In this document: in pieces, positions 17,618 to 24,946 of the stretch | How positions within the stretch are numbered: the stretch's first letter is position 1 | Layout of the letters: every line of letters begins with the position of its first letter | Source: Aldehydirespirator sp965116865 | Lineage (GTDB): Bacteria; Actinomycetota; Acidimicrobiia; Acidimicrobiales; Aldehydirespiratoraceae | Length of the DNA stretch: 64,000 nucleotides | Assembly: GCA_965116865.1 (NCBI GenBank) | Contig: OZ220727.1 | Span: 310,001 to 374,000, forward strand | Direction: 5' to 3' | Program-made: the position numbers and the translations under genes | Notes under the pieces: model-generated | Seen by the model: the letters and a program-made list of their open reading frames with translations, nothing else | What the model was told of the DNA's origin: nothing | The model's database searches: none

Positions 17618-17646
17618 AGCATATACCACGCTCAGTGTCATGTCAA
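17618..17646 (-). promoter_or_regulatory. Probable sigma-70 type promoter of the coiled-coil gene
   Basis: On the minus strand, TTGACA (17646-17641) is followed after exactly 17 bases by TATGCT (17623-17618), in a locally AT-rich stretch. The predicted transcript starts about 85-90 bases before the coiled-coil start at 17524. The remaining gap up to 17800 shows no other feature. Confidence 0.6.
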
Positions 17647-17800
17647 CATTAGAAGTGGCGAGATATCTGTCGGTGTTGACCGGGCCGGCTGCAGCGGTGG
17701 CTGCGGGCGGACGCGGTGGCCCGGTTCGGGTGGATGTCTCTGAGGACGGAAGCGAGTGCTGCTGCCTCGCCTCTGCGTCCGCTTCCTAGCCTGTAAAGTC

Positions 17801-18211
17801 GTGTCCGCGCATCGCTTCGACGTCAAAGTCCGTTTCTACGAGCTCGACCCCTACGGGCACCTCAACCACTCCGCATATATCCAGTTCTTCGAGACCGGGC
17901 GGGTCGAGCTGCTCGAGCAGGTCGGGTTGGACCTCGAGTCCTTCGCGGCACGCGGATACCGGTTCGTGGTCAACCGCATCCACACGTCGTTCGAGCGCCC
18001 GGTGCATGCCGGCGACACGGTGACAGTGGAGACAGAGGTCGTGGAGTTGCGGCGGGCTTCGTCGACCTGGCGCCAGCGCCTTGTGAGGGGCGGCGAGGTG
18101 GTCGCCCGCCAGGAGGTGCGGGCCGCCATCACCGACAACGACGGCAAGCCGGTGCGCGCCCCCGAGGACTTGGGCGACGCCCTGGCCCCCTATTTCGCGC
18201 ACTGGATGTGA
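17801..18211 (+). CDS. Acyl-CoA thioesterase, 4HBT hot-dog family
   Basis: The 136-residue protein begins RFDVKVRFYELDPYGHLNHSAYIQFFETGRVELLEQ, the classic 4-hydroxybenzoyl-CoA thioesterase signature with the catalytic aspartate (LDPYGHLN). The remainder (GDTVTVETEVVELRRASSTWRQRLVR) matches the fold. The substrate is not deducible. GTG 17801 was chosen because upstream residues are not family-like. It lies inside the block inserted between ftsB and DUF501. Confidence 0.85.
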   Translation: MSAHRFDVKVRFYELDPYGHLNHSAYIQFFETGRVELLEQVGLDLESFAARGYRFVVNRIHTSFERPVHAGDTVTVETEVVELRRASSTWRQRLVRGGEVVARQEVRAAITDNDGKPVRAPEDLGDALAPYFAHWM

Positions 18212-18251
18212 CAACGTCTGTGGTTGTCGCAGCCAGCAGGGAGACTGTGAG

Positions 18252-18543
18252 ATGTTCAAGCGAGCGGTCCATCCCGGAGAGATCCTAAAGGGCGAATTGG
18301 AGGAGTTGGGCATAGCCCCGACCGAGTTCGCCCGCCAGATCGATGTGCTGGCCGAACCGCGTGGGTCAGATCATTGCCGGCAAGCGATCAGTGAGTGCCG
18401 ACACGGCTCTGCGATTCGGCCACTGGTTCGGCGTCGAGGCCCAGTTCCGGATGAGCTTCCAGACACAGTTCGATCTCGCCGTCGCCGAGGAGAGCATCGG
18501 GGCGGAGTTGCAGAACTTGCCGACAGCGGCGGTTCCCGCCTAA
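18252..18543 (+). pseudogene. HigA-type (XRE) antitoxin, frameshifted
   Basis: The first frame reads MFKRAVHPGEILKGELEELGIAPTEFARQID, the start of a HigA/VapI antitoxin. From about 18343 the family continues in the next frame as NRVGQIIAGKRSVSADTALRFGHWFG, through FDLAVAEESIGAEL to the TAA at 18541. Removing one G near 18345-18349 would restore a normal protein of about 96 residues. No HigB toxin gene lies next to it, so this is an orphan antitoxin relic, unless a sequencing error explains the shift. Confidence 0.8.
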
Positions 18544-18556
18544 CGGGAACCGCCGC
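18526..18556 (+). terminator. Perfect 13-bp hairpin over the higA stop codon
   Basis: Bases 18526-18538 pair perfectly with 18544-18556, with a five-base loop (18539-18543) that contains the TAA stop. No T-tract follows, so if it terminates transcription it is of the T-less kind common in high-GC actinobacteria. Confidence 0.65.
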
Positions 18557-18613
18557 GTGCGAGCGGGCTCTGGTGAGGCCGGCACGAGGACGGCACCCAT
18601 CACGCCGCCCTCT

Positions 18614-18796
18614 ATGATCGACCCGATGGCGGCCGACGAGCTGTGCAGCGAGCGTTTCCTGGTGCGACGGCCGCTGCTGGAATGTCTGGTCGATCTCGTG
18701 CTCGCCGAGACGGGTCGGGGCTCGCTGCCGCGAGGCCGTTCCGTTGCCGCCGGACCGGCGGTTGCCGCAGCTGGGCAGCCCGGAGCAGAGATGTGA
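18614..18796 (+). CDS. Small hypothetical ORF coupled to xdhC
   Basis: A 60-residue ORF (MIDPMAADELCSERFLVRRP...) of no recognised family. The main argument for it is that its TGA overlaps the GTG of xdhC (GTGA), the coupling style used throughout this window. It could equally be the remnant of a longer gene; the segment LLECLVDLVLAETGRG looks helical. Confidence 0.35.
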   Translation: MIDPMAADELCSERFLVRRPLLECLVDLVLAETGRGSLPRGRSVAAGPAVAAAGQPGAEM

Positions 18797-19908
18797 AGGA
18801 GATCCTTGCCGACCTGGACCGGTGGCGGTCGGCCGGGGATCGGGCGGTGATGGCCCGCGTCGTGGATCTAGACGGCTCCGGGCCGAGGGCTCCGGGCGCG
18901 GCGATGGCCGTGACCGCCGGTGCCGAGGTGGTCGGCTCGGTCTCGGGCGGATGCGTGGAGGGCGCGGTGGTGGCCGAGTCGCTGGAGGTGATCGCCACGG
19001 GAGACCGGCGCCTCGTCACGTTCGGCTACAGCGACGACGAGGCTTTCGCTGTGGGGCTCACCTGCGGCGGGACCGTGCATCTCTTCCTGGAGCCGCTGGA
19101 GTGGGGCCCCGTCCTCGACGAGCTCGCCGCAGACCTCGCAGCGGAGTCTCCCTCGGCGCTGGCCACCGTGGTCGAGGGTCCCGCGACGGGCGCCAAGATG
19201 CTGGTTCGCCCGGAGGGCGCTACGACGGTCGGCTCGTTGGGCTCTGCGGGCCTCGACCGGGCTGTGCAACGCGACGCCCGCGGCGAGCTGGCCGCGGGTC
19301 GCTCGGGCCTGCACCGCTACTCCGAGAAGGGCGAATACTCCGAGCAGGGCGACACGGGCGGCGAGGAGGTGGCGGTGTTCGTGGAGTCGTTCGCTCCTGC
19401 GCCCCGGATGCTGATCTTCGGCGCGGTCGACTTCGCTGCTGCGCTGGCCAGGGTGGCCAAGGTGCTCGGCTACCGGGTCACCGTCTGCGACGCCCGGTCG
19501 GTGTTCGCCACCTCCAAGCGGTTCCCGATGGCCGACGAGGTCGTGGTGTCATGGCCCGACCGGCTGCTCGACGAGGTCGGCACACGCCTCGGTGCCTGCG
19601 ACACGGTGTGCGTGCTCACCCACGACGCCAAGTTCGACGTTCCCGCCATCATCTCGGCGCTGGCCACCGACGTCGGCTACATCGGGGCGATGGGCAGCCG
19701 CCGCACCCACGAAGACCGCACCCGCCGTCTGGTCGAGGCCGGAGTGACCGACGAGGAGCTGGCTCGTCTGCGCTCGCCTATCGGGCTCGACATCGGCGCG
19801 GCCACCCCCGAGGAGACTGCCGTCTCCATCGTCTCGGAGATCATCTCGCTGCGCACCGGCCGCACGGCCGAGGGCCTCTCCACCACCACCGGCCCCATCC
19901 ACGACTGA
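18793..19908 (+). CDS. XdhC/CoxI family molybdenum-cofactor maturation protein
   Basis: A 371-residue XdhC-type protein: N-terminal domain with VMARVVDLDGSGPRAPGAAMAV and SGGCVEGAVV, and a C-terminal Rossmann-type domain (RMLIFGAVDFAAALARVAKVLGYRVTVCDAR...YIGAMGSRRTHEDR). Family members bind molybdenum cofactor and load it, often after sulfuration, into xanthine dehydrogenase or CO dehydrogenase type enzymes. No molybdo-enzyme structural gene is in the window, so its client must be elsewhere. The mocA-like gene follows at 20,175. Confidence 0.85.
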   Translation: MKEILADLDRWRSAGDRAVMARVVDLDGSGPRAPGAAMAVTAGAEVVGSVSGGCVEGAVVAESLEVIATGDRRLVTFGYSDDEAFAVGLTCGGTVHLFLEPLEWGPVLDELAADLAAESPSALATVVEGPATGAKMLVRPEGATTVGSLGSAGLDRAVQRDARGELAAGRSGLHRYSEKGEYSEQGDTGGEEVAVFVESFAPAPRMLIFGAVDFAAALARVAKVLGYRVTVCDARSVFATSKRFPMADEVVVSWPDRLLDEVGTRLGACDTVCVLTHDAKFDVPAIISALATDVGYIGAMGSRRTHEDRTRRLVEAGVTDEELARLRSPIGLDIGAATPEETAVSIVSEIISLRTGRTAEGLSTTTGPIHD

Positions 19909-19969
19909 GCCGACCGGCTGCATCTGGACTCATGTTGTGTTGCGCGAGAATGCATGCAATGCATGCGAA

Positions 19970-20025
19970 GTGCCGGAGTGCCACCCCCACGCTGTTTGGA
20001 GACCGGTGGGGTGGTGCTCCGGCAC
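19970..20025. terminator. Long imperfect inverted repeat between xdhC and mocA
   Basis: Segment 19970-19990 is nearly the reverse complement of 20006-20025: nine perfect outer pairs, then a stem with one or two mismatches, loop about 15 bases. Just before it (about 19952-19966) is a short palindrome of GCATGC units. The stem may end the xdhC transcript or act as a regulatory structure for mocA. Confidence 0.5.
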
Positions 20026-20174
20026 CTGCGTGACATCTAGTGTAACGCCATAGGGTTAAGTCGCGCAACCGGGCGCTTGTGTCATTGGCATGAACGCGTG
20101 AGATTGACGGGAGTGACAGTCTTCCGGGGGTGCCGCGGATTGGTGTTGGAAGTACCGGTGGCGGGCAGACTGGC

Positions 20175-20765
20175 ATGGTGACCGACGAGCATGGCGAGGA
20201 CCGTCGCCTGGGAGTGGCCGCCGTCGTGCTGGCCGCCGGTGCCGGGGAGCGCTTCGCGGGGGAGCGCCACAAACTGCTGTGCGAGGTGGGGGGCGTGCCG
20301 CTGGTGCGCCGAGCGGTGGACTCGGCTGTGGCTGCCGGCCTCGACGAGACCATCGTCGTCATGGGAGCCGTCGACCTGCTGGAGGTCCTGCCCGCGGAGG
20401 TGACGGTGCTGCACAACGAGGCCTGGGAGCAGGGTCAGGCCACCTCGCTGGCTGCCGCGGTGAGCTACGCGGGCTCGCGCGGCCACCGGGCGGTGGTCTT
20501 CGGATGCGGCGACCAGCCCGGCGTGCCTGCCGAGGCCTGGGCCGCGGTCGCCGCCGCCGACTGCGACCTGGCAGTAGCCGACTTCGGCGGCGCCCGACGG
20601 CCTCCCGTCCGGATCGGAGCGGCGCTGTGGAGCCATCTCCCGCTTGCCGGCGACGAGGGCGGTCGGGTGCTGATGCGCCGCAGGCCGGAGTTGGTGCGGG
20701 CGATACCGTGCCAGGGGATTCCCGACGACATCGACACGCTGGAGGATCTGCGCAGATGGAACTGA
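20175..20765 (+). CDS. MocA/MobA-like molybdenum cofactor nucleotidyltransferase
   Basis: A 196-residue NTP-transferase: VAAVVLAAGAGERFAGERHKLL is the nucleotide-binding motif, followed by LVRRAVDSAVAAGLD and VVFGCGDQPGVPAEAW with the metal aspartate. MocA and related enzymes add CMP or GMP to molybdopterin cofactor. Pairing with xdhC supports a role in maturing a xanthine-dehydrogenase-family enzyme. Start ATG 20175; GTG 20178 is adjacent. Confidence 0.82.
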   Translation: MVTDEHGEDRRLGVAAVVLAAGAGERFAGERHKLLCEVGGVPLVRRAVDSAVAAGLDETIVVMGAVDLLEVLPAEVTVLHNEAWEQGQATSLAAAVSYAGSRGHRAVVFGCGDQPGVPAEAWAAVAAADCDLAVADFGGARRPPVRIGAALWSHLPLAGDEGGRVLMRRRPELVRAIPCQGIPDDIDTLEDLRRWN

Positions 20766-20784
20766 ACGGCTCCTTCGCGTTGGG

Positions 20785-21273
20785 ATGTCGATGACTGCTG
20801 CGACCTCCGGCAACGACTGTGAGCAGGTGGCGAGGATGCTGGGCCGCCGGCCGTCCGGCGACTTCGACGTAGTCGTCCGGGATGCCTCGGGGCGACCCGC
20901 AGTCATCCGCAACGCCCCGCTGTTGGCCGACGGGCGGCCCATGCCGACCCGCTACTGGCTGGTCGACGAGCGGCTGCGACGCCTGGTCGGGCGTTTGGAG
21001 TCCGACGGAGGGGTCAACGATGCCGAGGCAGCAGTGGACAGCGACGAGTTGGCCGCGGCCCACGCCCGCTACGGCGCCGAGCGTGACGCAGCCCTGCCCG
21101 ACGATCACGACGGGCCGCGTCCCTCCCACGGCGTGGGGGGCACCCGCCGCGGAGTGAAATGCCTGCACGCACACTACGCGTGGCACTTGGCCGGAGGCGA
21201 CGATCCGGTGGGGCGCTGGGTGGCCGAACGCCTCGGCCCCGACGCCGCGGCCGTGCTGCGAAGGGTCGGGTGA
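20785..21273 (+). CDS. DUF501 family protein
   Basis: This 162-residue protein has the DUF501 hallmarks GGTRRGVKCLHAHYAWHLAGGDDPVGRW and the N-terminal VARMLGRRPSGDFDVVVRD. Function unknown; the family is almost confined to actinobacteria and normally lies between ftsB and ppx. Its TGA overlaps the GTG of ppx. Confidence 0.88.
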   Translation: MSMTAATSGNDCEQVARMLGRRPSGDFDVVVRDASGRPAVIRNAPLLADGRPMPTRYWLVDERLRRLVGRLESDGGVNDAEAAVDSDELAAAHARYGAERDAALPDDHDGPRPSHGVGGTRRGVKCLHAHYAWHLAGGDDPVGRWVAERLGPDAAAVLRRVG

Positions 21274-22262
21274 GTGGACTGGGCGGGCGCCGGCCGGGGG
21301 AGCCGCCGCTGCCGAGCGGCGCGGGTGGTCGCCGCGGGGCGCGGGCGGACGGCGCGCCGGTGGCCGTCGTCGACTGCGGCACCAACACCACACGGCTGCT
21401 CATCACCGATGGACGCGAACCGACGGCGGTCAGGCGCTCGGAGATAACCCGCCTGGGTCGGGGCGTGGATGCCAGCGGCCGCCTCGATCCCTTAGCGGTG
21501 GAGCGAACCCTGGATTGCCTGCGCGGTTTCCGGCAGGCAATCGACGAGCACAATCCTGAGGCGGTGAGGCTCATCGCCACCTCCGCGGTGCGCGACGCCG
21601 CCAACCGGTCGGACTTCCTGCAGCCCGCGGCGGCGATCCTCCAAGCCGCGCCGGAGGTCCTGACGGGGCGCGAGGAGGCTGAGACGGCTTTCCGGGGCGC
21701 GGTGAGCGAGCTGGACCCGGCCGACGGCCCGTTCCTCGTGGTGGACATTGGAGGCGGGTCCACGGAGTTGTCCTTCGGTTGCGGTCACTGCACCGAGGCG
21801 CTGTCGCTCGACATCGGCAGCGTGAGGCTGACCGAGAAGTACATCCGTCACGACCCGCCCAGGCCCGAGGAGCTCTCGGCGTGCCTGTCGGAGACAGATC
21901 TCCATCTCGACGATGCTGTTCGCGCTGTTCCGGCCCTCGGCGGCCCCTGCCGACTGGTCGGGGTGGCCGGGACGGTCACCACCGTCGCCGCGGTGGAGCT
22001 GGGACTCGACCCGTACGACCGGGAACGGGTCCATCACTTCAGGCTGTCCAAGCCGGCGGCCGAGGATGTCTTCCGCACCCTGGCCACCGAGGCCCTCCGC
22101 GACCGACTCCACAACCCGGGTCTGCACCCCGGTCGGGCTGACGTGATCGTGGCCGGAGTGTGCATCCTGGTCGGGATCATGCGGTATTTCGACTTCGACG
22201 AGTGCCTGGTGTCGGCGACCGACCTGCTCGACGGCCTGGCCCTGTCGCTGATGGAGGGCTGA
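21270..22262 (+). CDS. Ppx/GppA family exopolyphosphatase
   Basis: A 330-residue protein of the ASKHA fold: VAVVDCGTNTTRLLI (phosphate 1), LIATSAVRDAANR, and VVDIGGGSTELSFG (phosphate 2). Family members hydrolyse polyphosphate or pppGpp. The GTG at 21270 overlaps the DUF501 stop. The final bases, including the TGA, form the start of a 61-bp tandem array. Confidence 0.88.
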   Translation: MSGLGGRRPGEPPLPSGAGGRRGARADGAPVAVVDCGTNTTRLLITDGREPTAVRRSEITRLGRGVDASGRLDPLAVERTLDCLRGFRQAIDEHNPEAVRLIATSAVRDAANRSDFLQPAAAILQAAPEVLTGREEAETAFRGAVSELDPADGPFLVVDIGGGSTELSFGCGHCTEALSLDIGSVRLTEKYIRHDPPRPEELSACLSETDLHLDDAVRAVPALGGPCRLVGVAGTVTTVAAVELGLDPYDRERVHHFRLSKPAAEDVFRTLATEALRDRLHNPGLHPGRADVIVAGVCILVGIMRYFDFDECLVSATDLLDGLALSLMEG

Positions 22263-22586
22263 GCCCGCGCCCGGCTGCAAGCGACAGGCACGAGAAGATC
22301 GGGCTGCCGATGCCGAGGGCTGAGCCCGCGCCCGGCTGCAAGCGACAGGCACGAGAAGATCGGGCTGCCGATGCCGAGGGCTGAGCCCGCGCCCGGCTGC
22401 AAGCGACAGGCACGAGAAGATCGGGCTGCCGATGCCGAGGGCTGAGCCCGCGCCCGGCTGCAAGCGACAGGCACGAGAAGATCGGGCTGCCGATGCCGAG
22501 GGCTGAGCCCGCGCCCGGCTGCAAGCGACAGGCACGAGAAGATCGGGCTGCCGATGCCGAGGGCTGAGCCCGCGCCCGGCTGCAAG
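22256..22586. repeat. 61-bp tandem repeat array, five copies plus a partial, starting at the ppx stop
   Basis: The same segment starts at 22261, 22322, 22383, 22444, 22505 and 22566, a constant period of 61 bp; the last copy is cut after about 20 bases. Copies are identical to the eye. Each carries the gene-end sequence with its TGA. Long ORFs through it on the minus strand are repeat artefacts. Confidence 0.95.
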
Positions 22587-22587
22587 G

Positions 22588-22868
22588 CTAAGAGGCCGAG
22601 CGAATAGGCGGGCCAGTCCGGATCATACGGGCGAGGCCGTGGCCCGAGCGGCCCGTGAGCGCAGCGAACAAGAGCGGGAATGACACCGCTACGACACAAT
22701 CGGCTCTCACCTATTCGCGGACGCTCTAAGAGGCCGAGCGAATAGGCGGGCCAGTCCGGATCATACGGGCGAGGCCGTGGCCCGAGCGGCCCGTGAGCGC
22801 AGCGAACAAGAGCGGGAATGACACCGCTGCGACACAATCGGCTCTCACCTATTCGCGGACGCTCTAAG
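22588..22868. repeat. Two tandem 138-bp copies of a dispersed element with inverted ends
   Basis: Copies start at 22588 and 22726 and differ at about one base. Each unit begins with GAGCGAATAGG and ends with CCTATTCGC plus GGACGCTC, which are near-inverted repeats. The interior contains a GGCC-rich hairpin. Related copies lie at about 25925-26066, 26965-27033 (cut) and 44927-45063. It looks like a MITE-like or REP-like non-autonomous element. Together with the 61-bp array it fills the gene-free stretch 22263-22896. Confidence 0.85.
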
Positions 22869-22896
22869 GCGCGCGGCTGGGCTAAAGTGCGCGGCT

Positions 22897-23523
22897 GTGA
22901 GTGCTCTGCTGGGGCGGCGGGTGCTGCTGCGGCCGTTGACGCGTGACGACTTCGGCGCATGGCGGGAGGTCCGCCGACGCAACCGCGGCCGGCTCCGGAT
23001 GTGGGAGCCGCTTCCCCTGCCCGGACGCCCCGACACCGCCGAGGATCCCAAGGCGTTCGCCGACCGCTGCGCGGCGCGCCGCCGCGAGCGCCAGAACGGG
23101 ACCGGCTACGGGTTCGGGGTGTTCGTCGACGGCCGGCTCCGGGGCGAGATGAACCTGTCGTCGATCCAGCGCGGGCCCTTCCAGTCGTGCTACGTCGGCT
23201 ACTGGATCGACGAGGCGGTGAGCGGCAGGGGCTACACCCCTGAGGCGCTGGTCGTGGCGGCCCAGTTCGCTTTCGGAGAGTTGCGGCTGCACCGGCTCCA
23301 AGTGTCCATCGTGCCGCGCAACGCGGCCAGTCTGCGGGTGGTCGAGAAGCTCGGTCTGCGCTATGAGGGCCTGGCCGAGCGTTACGTCGAGATCAACGGG
23401 GTGTGGGAGGACCACCACCGTTTCGCCATCACCGAGGAGGAGTGGCGGGTTCGCGGCCCCGGCCTGATCGCCCACTGGATCACGCCGTGGACGGCCGGCA
23501 CGCAGAGCGCGGCGCAGCGTTAG
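22897..23523 (+). CDS. GNAT N-acetyltransferase, RimJ/RimL-like
   Basis: The 208 residues begin with LLGRRVLLRPLTRDDFGAWREVRRRNR, the RimJ/RimL pattern, and contain the acetyl-CoA loop region SCYVGYWIDEAVSGRGYTPEALVVAAQFAF and SIVPRNAASLRVVEKLGLRYEGLAERYVEINGVWEDHHRFAIT. Such enzymes acetylate N-termini of ribosomal proteins or small amines. In several actinobacteria a RimJ gene accompanies moeA/mobA genes; here it is isolated by repeats on both sides. GTG start. The last codons form the first copy of a 69-bp repeat. Confidence 0.88.
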   Translation: MSALLGRRVLLRPLTRDDFGAWREVRRRNRGRLRMWEPLPLPGRPDTAEDPKAFADRCAARRRERQNGTGYGFGVFVDGRLRGEMNLSSIQRGPFQSCYVGYWIDEAVSGRGYTPEALVVAAQFAFGELRLHRLQVSIVPRNAASLRVVEKLGLRYEGLAERYVEINGVWEDHHRFAITEEEWRVRGPGLIAHWITPWTAGTQSAAQR

Positions 23524-23676
23524 CTGTCCGGGTCGAGGCTTGCCGGCAGCGGTGTGTTGGGGGACGGCGTCGGCGACGGCGCGCAGCGTTAGCTGTCCGG
23601 GTCGAGGCTTGCCGGCAGCGGTGTGTTGGGGGACGGCGTCGGCGACGGCGCGCAGCGTTAGCTGTCCGGGTCGAGG
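23512..23676. repeat. Direct repeat over the GNAT stop codon, three copies, period 69 bp
   Basis: A segment of about 27 bp begins at 23512, 23581 and 23650. The two intervals carry the same 42-bp intervening sequence, while DNA after the third copy is different. Copy one contains the GNAT stop TAG (23521-23523). Nothing further is seen up to 23801. Confidence 0.9.
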
Positions 23677-23801
23677 TCCGCCAGCAGTGCCCGGCCTCTC
23701 CTGTCAGGTTCGACCGCGGCGCCGCTCGGACCGCAGGATCGGCGCCGCGTCGGGGGTTCGACGGACCGCGGCCTGTTAGCCCGGCCCCCGGGTGGTCCGA
23801 G

Positions 23802-24566
23802 TCACGGATTGGAACTGATCTCGGACCGGAGCCTGCGCACGAGGTCGGCGAAGGCGGGCTGGTCCATGGACCAAAGCTGGGGATGCAGTTCGTGGTCCAC
23901 CGCCGCTGCCGAGTCTGCGATCTCGTCGAGTGAGAGGATGGTGGCCTTGGTGCGGGCCACCAGGTCCTTGGGCTGGGCCGCAGCTCGGGCGGCCAGCTCG
24001 TGGGCCCGCGCCAGCAGGGCGTCGTCGTCGACCGCCTCCCAGGCCAGGCCGGTGCGCAGCGCCTCGTCTGCTCCCAGCACTTCGCCGAAGACCACCATCG
24101 CCATGGCAGTGGTGCGGTCGGTCGCGTGCCGGAGGCGCCAGGTGTGGCCTCCGCCAGGGTGCAGGCCGATCTGCAGGAAGCGGGAGTCGAAACGGGCTCG
24201 GCGTCCGGCCAGCACGATGTCGCAGGCGAGCACCAGGTTCATGCCTGCACCGACTGCTGCGCCGTTGACGGCGGCCACCGTCGCCAGCGGCGAGTGGGCC
24301 ACCCGCAGGAACCCCTCGTAGATCCGGGTGATGCCGGTGGTCTTCGCGGCCAGCAGGTCGTCGAGGTCCGCTCCGGCGCAGAAGCCCTTGCCCGCGCCGG
24401 TCACCACAACGGCGCCGACGGTCGGGTCGGGCTCGAGGTGGTCGAGGGCCGCCACGATCTCGTCGTTCATGGCCTGGCTGACCGCGTTGCGCTTGCCTGG
24501 ATCGTTGAGCGTGATCCGGGCCACGCCGTCTGAGACATCGACAACCACACAGGACATGGAAGGCAT
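23802..24566 (-). CDS. Enoyl-CoA hydratase/isomerase family protein
   Basis: A 254-residue crotonase: RITLNDPGKRNAVSQAMNDEI, VVVTGAGKGFCAGADLDDL (first oxyanion-hole strand) and AAVNGAAVGAGMNLVLACDIVLAG (second). At the position of the first catalytic glutamate of true hydratases the sequence reads FLQIGLHPGGGHTWRL, so that glutamate is absent; the enzyme may be an isomerase or another crotonase. Probably takes part in fatty-acid or amino-acid catabolism. Upstream lies a repeat array starting four bases from the start codon. Confidence 0.85.
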   Translation of the reverse strand: MPSMSCVVVDVSDGVARITLNDPGKRNAVSQAMNDEIVAALDHLEPDPTVGAVVVTGAGKGFCAGADLDDLLAAKTTGITRIYEGFLRVAHSPLATVAAVNGAAVGAGMNLVLACDIVLAGRRARFDSRFLQIGLHPGGGHTWRLRHATDRTTAMAMVVFGEVLGADEALRTGLAWEAVDDDALLARAHELAARAAAQPKDLVARTKATILSLDEIADSAAAVDHELHPQLWSMDQPAFADLVRRLRSEISSNP

Positions 24567-24569
24567 TAT

Positions 24570-24935
24570 GGCGCGGCTGCGGAGTCTGACGGCGCGGGCG
24601 CCGGTGTGTGGCCATGGTGGGCTGCGGAGTCTGACGGCGTGGCGACCCGATCACCAGCCTCAGCCGCATCCACGTCATGGTCGCCATGGTGGGCGACGGA
24701 GTCTGACGGCGCGGCTCGAAGGGCTCTTCCGCGGCCCGGGCTCTGTCTTCAGGTCGTCATGGTGGGCGACGGAGTCTGACGGCGCGGCTCGAAGGGCTCT
24801 TCCGCGGCCCGGGCTCTGTCTTCAGGTCGTCATGGTGGGCTGCGGAGTCTGACGGCGCGGCGACCCGATCACCAGCCTCAGCCGCATCCACGTCATAGTC
24901 GCCGAGGCGGACGCCGGAGTCTGACGACGCGGCGA
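24570..24935. repeat. CRISPR-like interspersed repeat cluster, six copies, mostly 72-73 bp apart
   Basis: The core GGAGTCTGACGGCG starts at 24581, 24626, 24698, 24771, 24844 and 24916 (steps 45, 72, 73, 73, 72). From the second copy on, a repeat of about 30 bp (starting CATGGTGGGC) alternates with about 42-bp intervening segments. The middle intervening segments follow the order A, B, B, A. The last copy runs into the 3' end of the nuclease gene. The whole gap between the crotonase start and the nuclease stop is made of this array. Confidence 0.9.
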
Positions 24936-24946
24936 CTGACGGGCGG

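Noticed and set aside
22034..22960. Minus-strand open frame of about 300 codons across the 61- and 138-bp repeats
   Set aside because: It is open only because the repeat units lack stops in that frame; the product is a repeat artefact.
23802..24566. Naming the crotonase an enoyl-CoA hydratase outright
   Set aside because: The first catalytic glutamate is not in place (FLQIGLHPGGG), so only the family is assigned.
24570..24935. Annotation as a true CRISPR array
   Set aside because: Inserts are repeated (A-B-B-A), repeats vary, each locus in the window has a different repeat, and no cas gene is visible. Kept as repeat, with the resemblance reported as a finding.
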